Shown here: positions 19,640 through 28,562 of the stretch, piece after piece
Numbering within the stretch: position 1 is the first letter of the stretch
Layout of the letters: each line of letters begins with the position of its first letter
Origin: Pseudonocardia sp. HH130630-07
GTDB lineage: Bacteria; Actinomycetota; Actinomycetes; Mycobacteriales; Pseudonocardiaceae
Reading direction: 5' to 3'
DNA: 64,000 nt
Assembly: GCF_001698125.1 (NCBI RefSeq)
Contig: NZ_CP013854.1
Span: 5,952,001 to 6,016,000, forward strand
The notes under the pieces: model-generated
The model's input: only the letters and a program-made list of their open reading frames with translations
What the model was told of the DNA's origin: nothing
Databases searched by the model: none
Position numbers and translations under genes: made by a program

Positions 19640-20572
19640 TCACGTCAGGTGCTCGCCGGCGTCGATCCGGGCCCCGCGGGCCCAGTCCGCGGCCGGCATC
19701 TGCCGCTTGCCCTTCGCGGTGACCGCACCCAGCTCGACCGGGACGGTCGCCGTGCCGGCCAGCACCCGGCGGCGCTCCACCCGCAGCTCGCCGGGGGCCA
19801 GCTCGATCTCGCCGGTGCGCAGCGGGCGGACCGGGCCGAGGCCGAGGCGGTCCCCGCGGAACTCGCACCACGCACCCGGCTCGGGTGTCACCGACCGCAC
19901 GAGCCGGTCGATCGCGGCCGCCGGCGACGCGGGATCGACCCGGGCGCCGGCCGGGGTGACCTTGGGCGCGTGGGACACCCCGTCGGCGGGCTGGGGCACC
20001 GCGTCGACGGTGCCGTCGGCGATCCCGTCCAGCGTCGCGGTCAGCAGCGTGGCCCCCGATTCGGCCAGCCGCGCGAGCACCTCTCCCGCGGTGTCCGTCG
20101 CGCCGACCGGCTCGGTCACGACGCCGTAGGTCGGCCCGGTGTCCATGCCCTCCTCGAGCCGGAACGTGGTCGCGCCGGTGATGTCGTCGCCGTGCCGGAT
20201 CGCCGCCTGCACCGGGGCCGCACCGCGCCACGCCGGCAGCAGCGAGAAGTGCAGGTTGACCCAGCCGTGGCGGGGGACGTCCAGCACCGGGCGGGGCAGC
20301 AGTGCCCCGTAGGCGACCACGGGCGCGCAGTCCAGCTCGAGCCCGCGCAGGGTCTCCACGAACTCCGCGCCGGTCGGCCGCGCCGGGGTAAGTACCGGGA
20401 CGCCCGCCTCGTCGGCGAGCGCGCCCACCGGTGAGCGGGTGAGCCGGCGCCCGCGGCCGGACGGGGCGTCCGGCCGGGTCAGTACGGCGACGACCTCGTG
20501 CCGCGACGACGCGAGCAGCGCCCGCAGCGCGGGTACGGCCGGCTCCGGCGTACCGGCGAAGAGCAGTCTCAT
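19640..20572 (-). CDS. fmt: methionyl-tRNA formyltransferase
   Basis: A 310-residue enzyme that formylates initiator methionyl-tRNA using 10-formyltetrahydrofolate. The catalytic core reads NLHFSLLPAWRGAAPVQ, followed by GATTFRLEEGMDTGP with the conserved aspartate region; the C-terminal OB-like tRNA-binding domain follows (about 205-310). The ATG at 20572 overlaps the def stop (ATGA), pairing formylation with deformylation. Confidence 0.96.
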   Translation of the reverse strand: MRLLFAGTPEPAVPALRALLASSRHEVVAVLTRPDAPSGRGRRLTRSPVGALADEAGVPVLTPARPTGAEFVETLRGLELDCAPVVAYGALLPRPVLDVPRHGWVNLHFSLLPAWRGAAPVQAAIRHGDDITGATTFRLEEGMDTGPTYGVVTEPVGATDTAGEVLARLAESGATLLTATLDGIADGTVDAVPQPADGVSHAPKVTPAGARVDPASPAAAIDRLVRSVTPEPGAWCEFRGDRLGLGPVRPLRTGEIELAPGELRVERRRVLAGTATVPVELGAVTAKGKRQMPAADWARGARIDAGEHLT

Positions 20573-21117
20573 CGGGCCTTGCCGAACATGGCGTGCGGGC
20601 TGACCTTGACGACCGGCTCCGGCTCGCCGAACCAGGCCGCCTGGCGGATCTCGCGCATCGCCTGCTTGCGGGTCTCGGCGTCGAGCCGGTCGACGAACAG
20701 GACACCGTCGAGGTGGTCGGTCTCGTGCTGGATGGCCCGTGCCAACAGCGCGGTGCCCTCGATGACCTGCGGCTCGCCGTACATGTTCCACCCACGGGCG
20801 ACGACGTTCGCCCGCCGGCGGCAGTCCCAGCCCAGACCCGGGATGGACAGGCAGCCCTCCCGCCCGATCTGCTCCTCCTCGCCCACCGGCTCCCACACCG
20901 GGTTCACCAGGTGACCGGAGACGCCGTCGCAGTCGAACACGAACACCCGCCGGCCCACCCCGATCTGGGGCGCGGCCAGCCCGGCACCGCCCTCGTCGTG
21001 CATGGTGTCGGTGAGGTCGGCGACCAGCGTGCGCAGCTCCGCGTCGAAGTCGGTGACCTCGGTGGCGCGGGTGCGGAGCGCGGGATCGCCGAACAACCGG
21101 ACGGGCTGGATGGGCAC
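20569..21117 (-). CDS. def: peptide deformylase
   Basis: A 182-residue metalloprotease that removes the formyl group from new proteins. All three motifs are present: GGAGLAAPQIGV (about 43-54), EGCLSIPG with metal ligand C89, and QHETDHLDG with H131, E132 and H135. The GTG start at 21117 is fixed by GAGGAG a few nt upstream. It lies 106 bp after priA and is coupled to fmt. Confidence 0.96.
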   Translation of the reverse strand: MPIQPVRLFGDPALRTRATEVTDFDAELRTLVADLTDTMHDEGGAGLAAPQIGVGRRVFVFDCDGVSGHLVNPVWEPVGEEEQIGREGCLSIPGLGWDCRRRANVVARGWNMYGEPQVIEGTALLARAIQHETDHLDGVLFVDRLDAETRKQAMREIRQAAWFGEPEPVVKVSPHAMFGKAR

Positions 21118-21223
21118 GGGGCTCCTCGGGGCTGGGGGTCCGGGCTGGCCGGGTAGGGCGCGCACGACGGCGGGCGGCGGGTCGACGCGCCATTGTGCCA
21201 CTGCCGTCCGCGGCGTCCGGCCC

Positions 21224-23317
21224 TCACTCGATCTCGTCCGGATCCAGCCGTACCCGCACCGTCTCGGGTGCCTTGCGCGCCGTCCGGGACGCCTGGGCGT
21301 CGTGCAGCGCCGTCGCGAGCCGGCGGCCCTGCGCCCGGGGCACCCGCAGCAGCGCGCGCTCCCGGATCTCCGCACGCCCGGATCCGGACGGGTGCTCCGG
21401 CGGATCGATCTCCACCGGCCCGAGGAGCTCCACCCCGGGCGGCGGATCGTGGCCGGGGTCGAGGACGGCGTCGCAGATCTCGGCGACCGCCGCCGGCGGC
21501 CCCTCGACGGCGGCCATCCGTACCGCGGGCGGGAAACCGACACCGGCTCGCTCGGCGAGCTCGGCCTCGGCGTGCCAGACCGGGTCCCACCGGACGAGCG
21601 CCTGGACGGTCGGGATGGCCGACTCGGCGACGACCACGACCCGGCCGCCGTCCTCGTGCGGCAGGACGCCCGCCGCGGCCGCGAACCAGCGGCGCAGCGT
21701 CTCCTCCGCGACCCGCAGGTCCGGGCGGGCGAGCATGGCCCAGCCGTCGAGCAGCAGTGCCGCGCCGTAGCCGCCGTCGGCCACCGGCTCCGCACCCGGC
21801 GTGGCGACGACCAGCGCGGGCCCGGCCGGGACCTCGTCGAGCACGGCGGTGCCGCCCCCGGAGCTGCGCACCGGCACACCGGGGAACGCCCGGCCGAGCT
21901 CCTCGGCCGTCCGGCCGGCCCCGATCACCCCGGCGCGCAGCCGCCGCGAGCCGCAGTGCCCGCAGCGGAAGGCCGGCTCGGCCCGCCCGCACCACCGGCA
22001 GGCCGGCAGCCCCGCCGCGCCCCCGTCCGCGCCGGACCCGGACGCCGCCCGCGGCAGCCCGAGCGGCCCGGCGCAGTGCCGGCAGCGCGCCGACTCCCGG
22101 CAGGACGTGCAGGCCAGGAACGGCAGGTAGCCCGAGCGCGGGACCTGCACCAGCACCGGGCGCCCGGCGGCGATCGCCGCACGCGCCGCCTCGAACGCCA
22201 CACCGGGCACCCGCGCGGCCCGCGCCACCGGGTCCCTGGCGAGCTGGGTGTCGGACTCCCCGATCGCCGTGATCCGCGGGGCCGCGGCCCGCACGGTGGC
22301 CCGGTCCGCGACCACCGACCCGGCCCAGCCGGACTCGACCAGCAGCTGCGCCTCCGCGGTGCGTGCGAAGCCGCCCACGAGCAGGGCGGCCCCCTCGCGG
22401 TGCGCGCGCAGCATCAGCACGTCCCGGACCTGCGGCCCCGGTGTGCGCGGCTCGGCGTGCGAGTCGTCCCCGTCGTCCCACACCGCGAGCAGGCCCAGCT
22501 CACCCAGCGGCGCGAACGCGGCGGACCGGGTGCCGACGACCACCCGTACGGCCCCGCGGCGCACCGCCAGCCACCGCCGGTACCGCTCGGCCGGGCCGAG
22601 ATCAGCGGTGAGGGCGACGACCGTGTCGGCGCCCAGCAGCGCGGCGCAGGCCGCGTGCACACGGTCGACGTCGCGCTGGTCGGGCACCACCAGCAACGCC
22701 GAACGGCCGGCGAGCCGGGTCGCTGCGGCCGCCTCCGCCAGGCGGACCGGCCAGTCCTCCCCCGGCAGCGCCTGCCACACCGCGTGCGCGGCTCGCCCGC
22801 CGGTCAGGGCGTCGAGCAACGGACCGCCCCGCGGGTAGCGCGCCCAGCCGGCCCGGTCCGGCGGCTCCGGCGCGGGCTGCACCCGCTCGCGCGGGGTCTC
22901 CGACTCGACGCGGGCGTGCCGGCCGGGGATCGCCAGGCGCATCACGTCGGCCAGCACCCCGGCGTAGCGGTCGGCGACCGCCCTGGCCAGACCGGCCACC
23001 TCCGGGGTCAGTACCGGCTCGGTCGACACCACCTTCTCGACCCAGGCGAGCCGCCCGCCGTGCGCGGAGTCCTCGGCCCGCTCCAGCAGGTAGCCGTCGA
23101 GCATCCGGCCGGCGAAGCGGACCCGGATGCGGACCCCGGGGACCGCGGCCTCGTCGAGGTGCGACGGCACCCGGTAGTCGAACGTGCGGTCCAGGTGCGG
23201 CAGCGGGACGTCCACGACCACCCGCGCGACCGGTCGCGCCGGTGCCGGGGTCCACTCACCGCGGTTGCGCGCGGGACGCCGAGGGCGGGCGGCTCGGGGC
23301 GTCGCGGGAGTGCTCAC
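21224..23317 (-). CDS. priA: primosomal protein N' (PriA), ATPase-deficient actinobacterial type
   Basis: A 697-residue PriA-family protein. The N-terminal 3'-end-binding domain is recognisable (VDVPLPHLDRTFDYRVP), and the zinc-binding cysteine pairs are kept (CTSC/CRHC and CRWC/CGHC, about 400-450). The Walker A GxGKT motif is absent and the DEEH box is replaced by DDGDDSH, so it cannot be a normal helicase. Degenerate PriA is known in actinobacteria and is thought to act as a replication-restart scaffold. The GTG start is preceded by a TAGACC hexamer 6 nt away, possibly a leaderless promoter. Upstream metK has its own terminator. Confidence 0.93.
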   Translation of the reverse strand: MSTPATPRAARPRRPARNRGEWTPAPARPVARVVVDVPLPHLDRTFDYRVPSHLDEAAVPGVRIRVRFAGRMLDGYLLERAEDSAHGGRLAWVEKVVSTEPVLTPEVAGLARAVADRYAGVLADVMRLAIPGRHARVESETPRERVQPAPEPPDRAGWARYPRGGPLLDALTGGRAAHAVWQALPGEDWPVRLAEAAAATRLAGRSALLVVPDQRDVDRVHAACAALLGADTVVALTADLGPAERYRRWLAVRRGAVRVVVGTRSAAFAPLGELGLLAVWDDGDDSHAEPRTPGPQVRDVLMLRAHREGAALLVGGFARTAEAQLLVESGWAGSVVADRATVRAAAPRITAIGESDTQLARDPVARAARVPGVAFEAARAAIAAGRPVLVQVPRSGYLPFLACTSCRESARCRHCAGPLGLPRAASGSGADGGAAGLPACRWCGRAEPAFRCGHCGSRRLRAGVIGAGRTAEELGRAFPGVPVRSSGGGTAVLDEVPAGPALVVATPGAEPVADGGYGAALLLDGWAMLARPDLRVAEETLRRWFAAAAGVLPHEDGGRVVVVAESAIPTVQALVRWDPVWHAEAELAERAGVGFPPAVRMAAVEGPPAAVAEICDAVLDPGHDPPPGVELLGPVEIDPPEHPSGSGRAEIRERALLRVPRAQGRRLATALHDAQASRTARKAPETVRVRLDPDEIE

Positions 23318-23356
23318 GGCCAGGGTCTACCAGACGGCACCGACCGGCCCCCGACA

Positions 23357-23399
23357 CACCCGTGGCCGGGACCGCGGGCAGCGGTCCCGGCCACGGGTG
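23357..23399 (-). terminator. metK terminator, perfect 18-bp hairpin
   Basis: CACCCGTGGCCGGGACCG (23357-23374) and its exact complement (23382-23399) flank a 7-nt loop, 27 nt past the metK stop. No T-run is present. It insulates metK from priA. Confidence 0.75.
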
Positions 23400-23400
23400 C

Positions 23401-23440
23401 GGTGTTCAGGCGCCGGCGGCGGTGTTCAGGCGCCGACGAC
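23401..23440 (-). repeat. 20-bp tandem duplication of the metK 3' end
   Basis: GGTGTTCAGGCGCCG occurs at 23401-23415 and again at 23421-23435 within two adjacent 20-nt units. The right copy contains the real metK stop (Gly-Ala-stop); the left copy repeats the same stop context downstream. Confidence 0.8.
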
Positions 23441-24628
23441 GGACTTCAGTGCGTCGGCCCGGGAGGTGTCCTCCCACGGCAGGTCGACGTCGGTCCGGCC
23501 GAAGTGGCCGTAGGCCGCGGTCGGGGTGTAGATCGGACGCAGCAGCTTCAGGTCGCGGATGATCGCGGCCGGGCGGAGGTCGAACACCTCCTCGATCGCG
23601 GCCTGGATCTTCGCCGGGTCGACGTTCTCGGTGCCGAAGGTCTCGACGAACAGCCCGACCGGGGCGGCCTTGCCGATCGCGTAGGCGACCTGGACCTCGA
23701 TCCGGCCGGCCAGCCCGGCGGCCACGGCGTTCTTCGCGACCCAGCGCATCGCGTAGGCGGCGGACCGGTCGACCTTCGACGGGTCCTTGCCCGAGAACGC
23801 GCCACCACCGTGGCGCGCCATCCCGCCGTAGGTGTCGACGATGATCTTCCGGCCGGTGAGCCCGGCGTCGCCCATCGGGCCGCCCAGCACGAACCGCCCG
23901 GTCGGGTTGACGAGCAGCTTCGGCTGCGCCGGGTCCCAGCCGAGCGCCTCGACCTCGGGGGTGACGACGTGCTTGAGGATGTCCGGGGTCAGCATGCCGT
24001 CGAGGTCGACGTCGGCGGCGTGCTGCGAGGACAGGACGACGGTGTCGAGACGGACCGGCTTGTCCCCCTCGTAGTCGATGGTGACCTGGGTCTTGCCGTC
24101 CGCACGCAGGTAGGGCAGCGTGCCGTTCTTGCGGACCTCGGTCAGCCGCCGGGACAGCCGGTGCGCGAGCGCGATCGGCAGCGGCATCAGCTCGGGGGTG
24201 TCCTCGCAGGCGTACCCGAACATCAGGCCCTGGTCACCGGCACCCTGCCTGGCGATCTCGTCCTCGGCGGACTCGACGCGCTTCTCGTAGGCGGTGTCCA
24301 CGCCCTGTGCGATGTCCGGGGACTGCGCACCGATCGCGATGTTGACGCCGCAGGACGCGCCGTCGAACCCCTTCGCGGACGAGTCGTAGCCGATCTCGAG
24401 GATGCGGTCCCGGACGAGTTGCGGGATCTCGACGTAGGCGTTGGTCGTGACCTCGCCGGCGACGTGCACCTGACCGGTGGTCACCATGGTCTCCACCGCG
24501 ACCCGGCTGCTCGGGTCCTGCGCGAGCATCGCGTCGAGGATCGTGTCGCTGATCGCGTCACAGATCTTGTCGGGGTGGCCCTCGGTGACCGACTCGCTGG
24601 TGAACAGCCTGCGGCTCGTGTTCGACAC
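23426..24628 (-). CDS. metK: S-adenosylmethionine synthase
   Basis: A 400-residue enzyme that makes S-adenosylmethionine from methionine and ATP. Signatures: LFTSESVTEGHPDKICDAIS, GEVTTNAYVE, GAGDQGLMFGYA and the C-terminal GGGAFSGKDPSKVDRSAAY loop, all intact. The GTG at 24628 is chosen because GGAG lies 9 nt before it and the family usually starts here; ATG 24643 is an alternative without a ribosome binding site. It supplies methyl donor for rsmB and the other methyltransferases. It ends at a strong hairpin. Confidence 0.96.
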   Translation of the reverse strand: MSNTSRRLFTSESVTEGHPDKICDAISDTILDAMLAQDPSSRVAVETMVTTGQVHVAGEVTTNAYVEIPQLVRDRILEIGYDSSAKGFDGASCGVNIAIGAQSPDIAQGVDTAYEKRVESAEDEIARQGAGDQGLMFGYACEDTPELMPLPIALAHRLSRRLTEVRKNGTLPYLRADGKTQVTIDYEGDKPVRLDTVVLSSQHAADVDLDGMLTPDILKHVVTPEVEALGWDPAQPKLLVNPTGRFVLGGPMGDAGLTGRKIIVDTYGGMARHGGGAFSGKDPSKVDRSAAYAMRWVAKNAVAAGLAGRIEVQVAYAIGKAAPVGLFVETFGTENVDPAKIQAAIEEVFDLRPAAIIRDLKLLRPIYTPTAAYGHFGRTDVDLPWEDTSRADALKSVVGA

Positions 24629-25091
24629 GCGCTGTATCTCCATCCGTTGGGTACTGCTCCACTCCGGCGCGGCGCGGTCGCCGCGCTCGCTCGGGCGCAA
24701 CCACGATGACGGGCGCCCCTCGGAAGGCAACCCTAGTCGAGATCCGCCATCCGTACGGACCGTCGGAGGACGGAACTCACATGCGGAGCGTGGCCGGACG
24801 GACGGGATGCGTTGCGCCACACCGCGGGACCGGAGCCACGGGCCGGGCGGTCCGGTGCCCGGCGATCCGCGGACGGGGCCGGGCACGACGACACGGAGAG
24901 TGACGATCACGGCGGGACGGACGCGGAACGTCGCCGGATGGAGTGATTGACCCTCCCCGTCACGAATCCTTCGGACCGCGACTCGTTGGTCGGGGCGACG
25001 CACCTTCCGCACCGGAGGGTGCGACACACCGGACGAGACCAGGACACGACGGCGGTTCCCCGGCCGCCGTCAGCACGGAGGTAGACCCACC
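24629..25091. other. 463-bp divergent spacer metK / SH3-like gene
   Basis: No gene is supported here. Visible elements: TTGACC at 24947-24952 (a -35-like hexamer without a good -10 at 17 nt), and a stem-loop of 11 pairs with a 3-nt loop at 24999-25023 in the presumed leader of the rightward gene. GGAGGT lies about 10 nt before its ATG. No SAM riboswitch core was recognised on the metK side. Confidence 0.5.
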
Positions 25092-25592
25092 ATGAAGCCG
25101 AACTCGCGACGCATCGCCGCCGTTGCCGGTGCCCTTGCGGTGGCCGGCGTGACCGGGATCGGCGTGGTCGCCGGCACCGCGACGGCCGCCGGCAGCGGCA
25201 CCTGCACCTCGAGCGTCAACGTGCGCTCCGAGCCCTCCGAGACGGCGCCGATCGTCGGCGTCTGCGAGCGGGGCGAGACGACGTCGGTCGGCGAGGCCGA
25301 GGACGGCTTCGTCGAGCTGCCCGAGTACGGCGGCTGGGCCGTCGCCGACTACGTCTCGACCTCGGGCGCCACGGCCCCGAACACCCGATCGTCGGAGGAC
25401 GTCACGAGCCCGCGCGGCACGGACGGCATGAGCAGCGCCGAGCGCTCGGCGTCGCCGACCACCGGCAGCATGCCCCGCTCCTCGACCGGCTCCACCGAGC
25501 GCAGCAGCTCGCCGGAGTCCTCGGCCGACCCGTCGGCCACCCCGGAGCGCAGCAGCAGCCCGTCGATCTTCTCCGAGGACGACGAGGACTGA
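25092..25592 (+). CDS. secreted SH3-like protein with Ser-rich tail
   Basis: A 166-residue exported protein: a basic N-terminus, a hydrophobic signal segment (about 8-28, AVAGALAVAGVTGIGVVAG) and likely cleavage after ATA near residue 31. Next is a small bacterial SH3-like domain (about 37-88, SVNVRSEPSETAPIVGVCERGE), with two cysteines that could pair. The last 75 residues are low-complexity Ser/Thr/Pro/Glu ending in an acidic EDDED. SH3-like domains of this kind often contact the cell wall. The gene stands alone, between divergent metK and convergent coaBC. Confidence 0.82.
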   Translation: MKPNSRRIAAVAGALAVAGVTGIGVVAGTATAAGSGTCTSSVNVRSEPSETAPIVGVCERGETTSVGEAEDGFVELPEYGGWAVADYVSTSGATAPNTRSSEDVTSPRGTDGMSSAERSASPTTGSMPRSSTGSTERSSSPESSADPSATPERSSSPSIFSEDDED

Positions 25593-25633
25593 GCCACCCG
25601 TCGCGGCCCGGGCCCGTTGCGGCCCGGGCCCCG

Positions 25634-25672
25634 GCGGATCCCCGGACACCGGGCCGATCGCCCGGGGTCCGC
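25634..25672. terminator. bidirectional hairpin between SH3-like gene and coaBC
   Basis: GCGGATCCCCGG (25634-25645) is nearly complementary to CCGGGGTCCGC (25662-25672), one bulged base. It lies between two convergent stop codons (25592 and 25680) and could end both transcripts. Confidence 0.5.
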
Positions 25673-25679
25673 TGCGCGG

Positions 25680-26903
25680 TCAGGGCAGGCGCGGCGTGAC
25701 CGCGTCCCAGATCCGGGAGGCCAGCAGGGCCTTGGATCCCATGGGGAGTTCCTCCTCGCCGCCGTCACGGGCGAGCAGCCATCCGGCGTTGTCGAGGGTC
25801 CCGAACGCCTTGCCGTCACCGACCGCGTTCACCACGAGCAGGTCACAGCCCTTGCGGGCGAGCTTCGCGCGCCCGTGGTGCAGCACCCCGCCCTCGGAGT
25901 CCCCGGTCTCGGCGGCGAAACCGACGACCACCTGGCCGGGCCGGGGCGGGTCGTGCACGAGACCGGCGAGGATGTCCGGGTTCTGCTCCAGCCGCAGCGG
26001 CTCCGGTTCCGCACTGCCGCGCTTGATCTTGTCCGCGGCGGTGGCGACCGGCCGGAAGTCGGCGACGGCGGCCGCCATCACGACGACGTCCGCGTCCGTC
26101 GCCGCGCCCCGCACGGCCGCCTCCATCGCCGCGGCGGTCCCCGCCGGGACGAGATCGACACCGGCCGGGACCGTGAGGTCGGCGGTGTGCCCGGCGACCA
26201 GGGTGACCCGCGCGCCACGCTGCGCCGCGACCCGGGCGAGCGCCCAGCCCTGCCGCCCCGAGGAGCGGTTACCCAGGTAGCGGACCGGATCGAGGTTCTC
26301 CCGGGTGCCACCGGCGCTCACGACGACGTGCCGGCCCGCGAGATCGAGGGGCAGCGCGTCGGGGCGCTCCAGCAGCAGCCGGGCCACGTCGAAGATCTCG
26401 GCCGGGTCGGGCAGCCGGCCCTTGCCGGTGTCGGCACCGGTGAGACGCCCGGACGCCGGTTCCAGCACGACCGTGCCCCTGGCCCGGAGCAGGGCGACGT
26501 TGTCCCGGGTCGCCGGGTGCTCCCACATCTCGGTGTGCATCGCGGGCGCGAGCAGGACCGGGCAGCGCGCGGTGAGCAGCGCGGCGGTCAGCAGGTCGTC
26601 GGAGCGGCCGTGGGCCAGGCGGGCCATCAGGTCCGCGGTCGCCGGGGCCACGACGACGAGATCGGCCCGGCGCCCGAGTGCCACGTGCGGCACCTCGTGC
26701 GCGTCGGAGAACACCCCGGTGGCGACCGGACGGCCGGACAACGCCTCGAAGGTGGCCGCGCCCACGAACTCCAGCGCGGCCTCGGTGGGGACCACCCGGA
26801 CCGCGTGGCCCGACTCGGTCAGCCGGCGCAGCAGCTCGGCACTCTTGTAGGCGGCGATACCGCCGGCGACGCCGAGCAGGACCTCCGGGACCGTCTCGGC
26901 CAT
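25680..26903 (-). CDS. coaBC: bifunctional phosphopantothenoylcysteine decarboxylase / ligase
   Basis: A 407-residue fusion for coenzyme A synthesis. The N-terminal CoaC flavoprotein domain (about 1-190) shows GVAGGIAAYKSAELLRRL, the LVVVAPATADLMAR region and the substrate-recognition clamp APAMHTEMW. The C-terminal CoaB ligase domain (about 190-407) has VVVSAGGTRENLDPVRYLGN and the DKIKR segment. It is part of the conserved mihF-gmk-rpoZ-coaBC order, 9 bp after rpoZ. Confidence 0.96.
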   Translation of the reverse strand: MAETVPEVLLGVAGGIAAYKSAELLRRLTESGHAVRVVPTEAALEFVGAATFEALSGRPVATGVFSDAHEVPHVALGRRADLVVVAPATADLMARLAHGRSDDLLTAALLTARCPVLLAPAMHTEMWEHPATRDNVALLRARGTVVLEPASGRLTGADTGKGRLPDPAEIFDVARLLLERPDALPLDLAGRHVVVSAGGTRENLDPVRYLGNRSSGRQGWALARVAAQRGARVTLVAGHTADLTVPAGVDLVPAGTAAAMEAAVRGAATDADVVVMAAAVADFRPVATAADKIKRGSAEPEPLRLEQNPDILAGLVHDPPRPGQVVVGFAAETGDSEGGVLHHGRAKLARKGCDLLVVNAVGDGKAFGTLDNAGWLLARDGGEEELPMGSKALLASRIWDAVTPRLP

Positions 26904-26912
26904 CGGTGGGAC

Positions 26913-27179
26913 CTACTCGCCCTCGGTGTGCTCGAGCACGCCGGCCTGGATCTCACGCATGGCGATCGAGAGCGGCTTCTCGCGCGGACCCGGCTCGACG
27001 AGCGGGCCGACGTACTCCAGCAGGCCCTCGCCGAGCTGGGAGTAGTAGTCGTTGATCTGCCGGGCGCGCTTGGCCGCGTAGATGACCAGCGCGTACTTCG
27101 AGCTGACCTGGCCGAGCAGGTCGTCGATCGGCGGGTTGGTGATGCCCTCGGGGGCGGTGGTGGCGATGGGGGTGCTCAA
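26913..27179 (-). CDS. rpoZ: DNA-directed RNA polymerase subunit omega
   Basis: An 88-residue omega subunit that helps assemble and stabilise RNA polymerase beta-prime. The conserved core is NPPIDDLLGQVSSKYALVIY followed by AAKRARQIN, and the actinobacterial C-terminus EKPLSIAMREIQAG is present. It lies between gmk and coaBC on the same strand. Confidence 0.96.
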   Translation of the reverse strand: MSTPIATTAPEGITNPPIDDLLGQVSSKYALVIYAAKRARQINDYYSQLGEGLLEYVGPLVEPGPREKPLSIAMREIQAGVLEHTEGE

Positions 27180-27227
27180 GTACTCACTCCAGAAGCAAGG
27201 ATCGGGGGACCGCGGAGGCCCGGCGGT

Positions 27228-27848
27228 TCACACCGCGTCGCGGTCGACCGCCAATGCTACCAACCGTGCGATCACGGCCTGCAGGTCGTCGTTGACCACG
27301 ACCTGGTCGAACTCGCCGCGGGCGTCCATCTCCTCGATGGCGGTCCGCAGCCGGCGCTGCCGTTGTTCCGGGGTGTCGGTGCCCCGGTCGGTCAACCGGC
27401 GCGCCAGCTCCTCCATCGAGGGCGGCGCGACGAACACGGTGACGGCCTCCGGCAGGACCCGCTTCACCGAGCGCGCCCCCTGCAGGTCCACCTCGACGAG
27501 CACCGGCCGCCCGGCGGCCAGGCCCTCCTCGACGTAGGCCCGCGGCGTGCCGGAGCGCTGCAGCCCGCCGTGCACCTCGGCCCACTCGAGCAGGTCACCG
27601 CGCTCGATCAGCGCGTCGAACCGCTCGGCGGAGACGAAGTGGTAGTCCCGGCCGTCCAGCTCACCCGGCCGGGCCGGCCGGGTGGTCGCGGACACGCTGA
27701 ACAGCAGCTCCGGCAACGCCTCGCGCAGACCCGCGACCACGCTGCTCTTCCCCACCCCGGACGGGCCGGCCAGCACGAGCAGACGCCCGCGGCCGGGACG
27801 GCCGGACCGGCCGGCGGTCGCCGGGGCGTCGGAGGAGGTGTCGGTCAC
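27228..27848 (-). CDS. gmk: guanylate kinase
   Basis: A 206-residue nucleotide kinase (GMP to GDP). After a short disordered N-terminus, the P-loop reads LAGPSGVGKSSV, followed by the GMP-binding TTRPARPGELDGRDYHFV and VDLQGARSVK. The C-terminal helix with VVNDDLQAVIARL closes the fold. It is 13 bp after mihF and 48 bp before rpoZ. Confidence 0.96.
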   Translation of the reverse strand: MTDTSSDAPATAGRSGRPGRGRLLVLAGPSGVGKSSVVAGLREALPELLFSVSATTRPARPGELDGRDYHFVSAERFDALIERGDLLEWAEVHGGLQRSGTPRAYVEEGLAAGRPVLVEVDLQGARSVKRVLPEAVTVFVAPPSMEELARRLTDRGTDTPEQRQRRLRTAIEEMDARGEFDQVVVNDDLQAVIARLVALAVDRDAV

Positions 27849-27861
27849 GGGATCCGCCGGG

Positions 27862-28176
27862 TCAGCTCGGGTAGCGCTCGAGCAGGGCCTTGCGCTGGCG
27901 GTCGCCGAGACCGCGCAGCCGGCGGCTGCTCGCGATCTCGAGCTCCTCCATGATCTGCTGCGCGCGGACCTTGCCCACGTTCGGCAGGGCCTCGAGGAGC
28001 GCGGACACCTTCATCTTGCCGAGCACCTCGTCGGTCTCGGCCTTCTTGAGCACCTCCTCCAGGGTGGTGCCACCGCGCTTCAGGCGGTCCTTCAGCTCGG
28101 CCCGAGCCTTGCGCGCGGCCGCAGCTTTCTCCAGCGCGGCGGCGCGCTGTTCCTCGGTCAGCTGGGGAAGGGCCAC
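27862..28176 (-). CDS. mihF: integration host factor, actinobacterial type
   Basis: A 104-residue nucleoid-associated DNA-binding protein of the mIHF family, unrelated to HU-type IHF. The diagnostic segment is KVSALLEALPNVGKVRAQQI followed by MEELEIASSRRLRGLG, the helix-two-turn-helix that bends DNA. The GTG at 28176 is chosen because GGAGGAA lies 6 nt upstream and it matches the family N-terminus; a longer upstream frame has no family similarity. It starts the mihF-gmk-rpoZ-coaBC group. Confidence 0.95.
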   Translation of the reverse strand: MALPQLTEEQRAAALEKAAAARKARAELKDRLKRGGTTLEEVLKKAETDEVLGKMKVSALLEALPNVGKVRAQQIMEELEIASSRRLRGLGDRQRKALLERYPS

Positions 28177-28562
28177 GGTGTTCCTCCGTACGTCCGTGTC
28201 GTGCAACGCCGTGCAGCATGTCGTGCACCGTCGTTCTCGTCGCCGCCCGCGGGGGACGGCGACCGGGCGGTGCTGTGACGCACCGACCCGTCCGGGGGAT
28301 GTCCCCGGAGCCGAATCGAACGTACCCACGCCCTCCACAGCCACGTCAATGGGGGTCCCACCTCCGGATTCGCCATCGCGAAGGTGATCATGGGCACGAT
28401 CGGCGTGCCGGGACGCCGGGCACCGCCCGGCTCCCCCGGACGTCGGGTCGGCGCATCGTCGGCCACGAGGTACCGCCCGGCGTGCCGTCGGCTGCGCCGG
28501 ACAGCCCACCGGGTGCGCCCAATCTCACCCGGGCGCGCCGCGTACGCACCCGGGCCGGCGGC
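28177..28562. other. spacer between pyrF and mihF
   Basis: About 390 bp between the pyrF terminator hairpin and the mihF start hold no supported gene. The sequence next to mihF contains the similar words TGTCGTGCAACG, GCCGTGCAGCA and TGTCGTGCACCG (28197-28229), which could be binding sites or the promoter region. No clear -35/-10 pair was found. Confidence 0.4.

Noticed and set aside
17752..19722. Rightward open frame opposite rsmB
   Set aside because: Low-complexity Ala/Val/Thr sequence that is the reverse reading of the RGG-rich region; no ribosome binding site.
24644..24960. SAM riboswitch before metK
   Set aside because: No SAM-I, SAM-II or SAM-IV core motif could be matched, and actinobacterial metK usually lacks one.
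28158..28509. Small leftward open frames upstream of mihF
   Set aside because: One frame extends mihF upstream without family similarity, and the others are low-complexity; the GTG at 28176 has the only good ribosome binding site.
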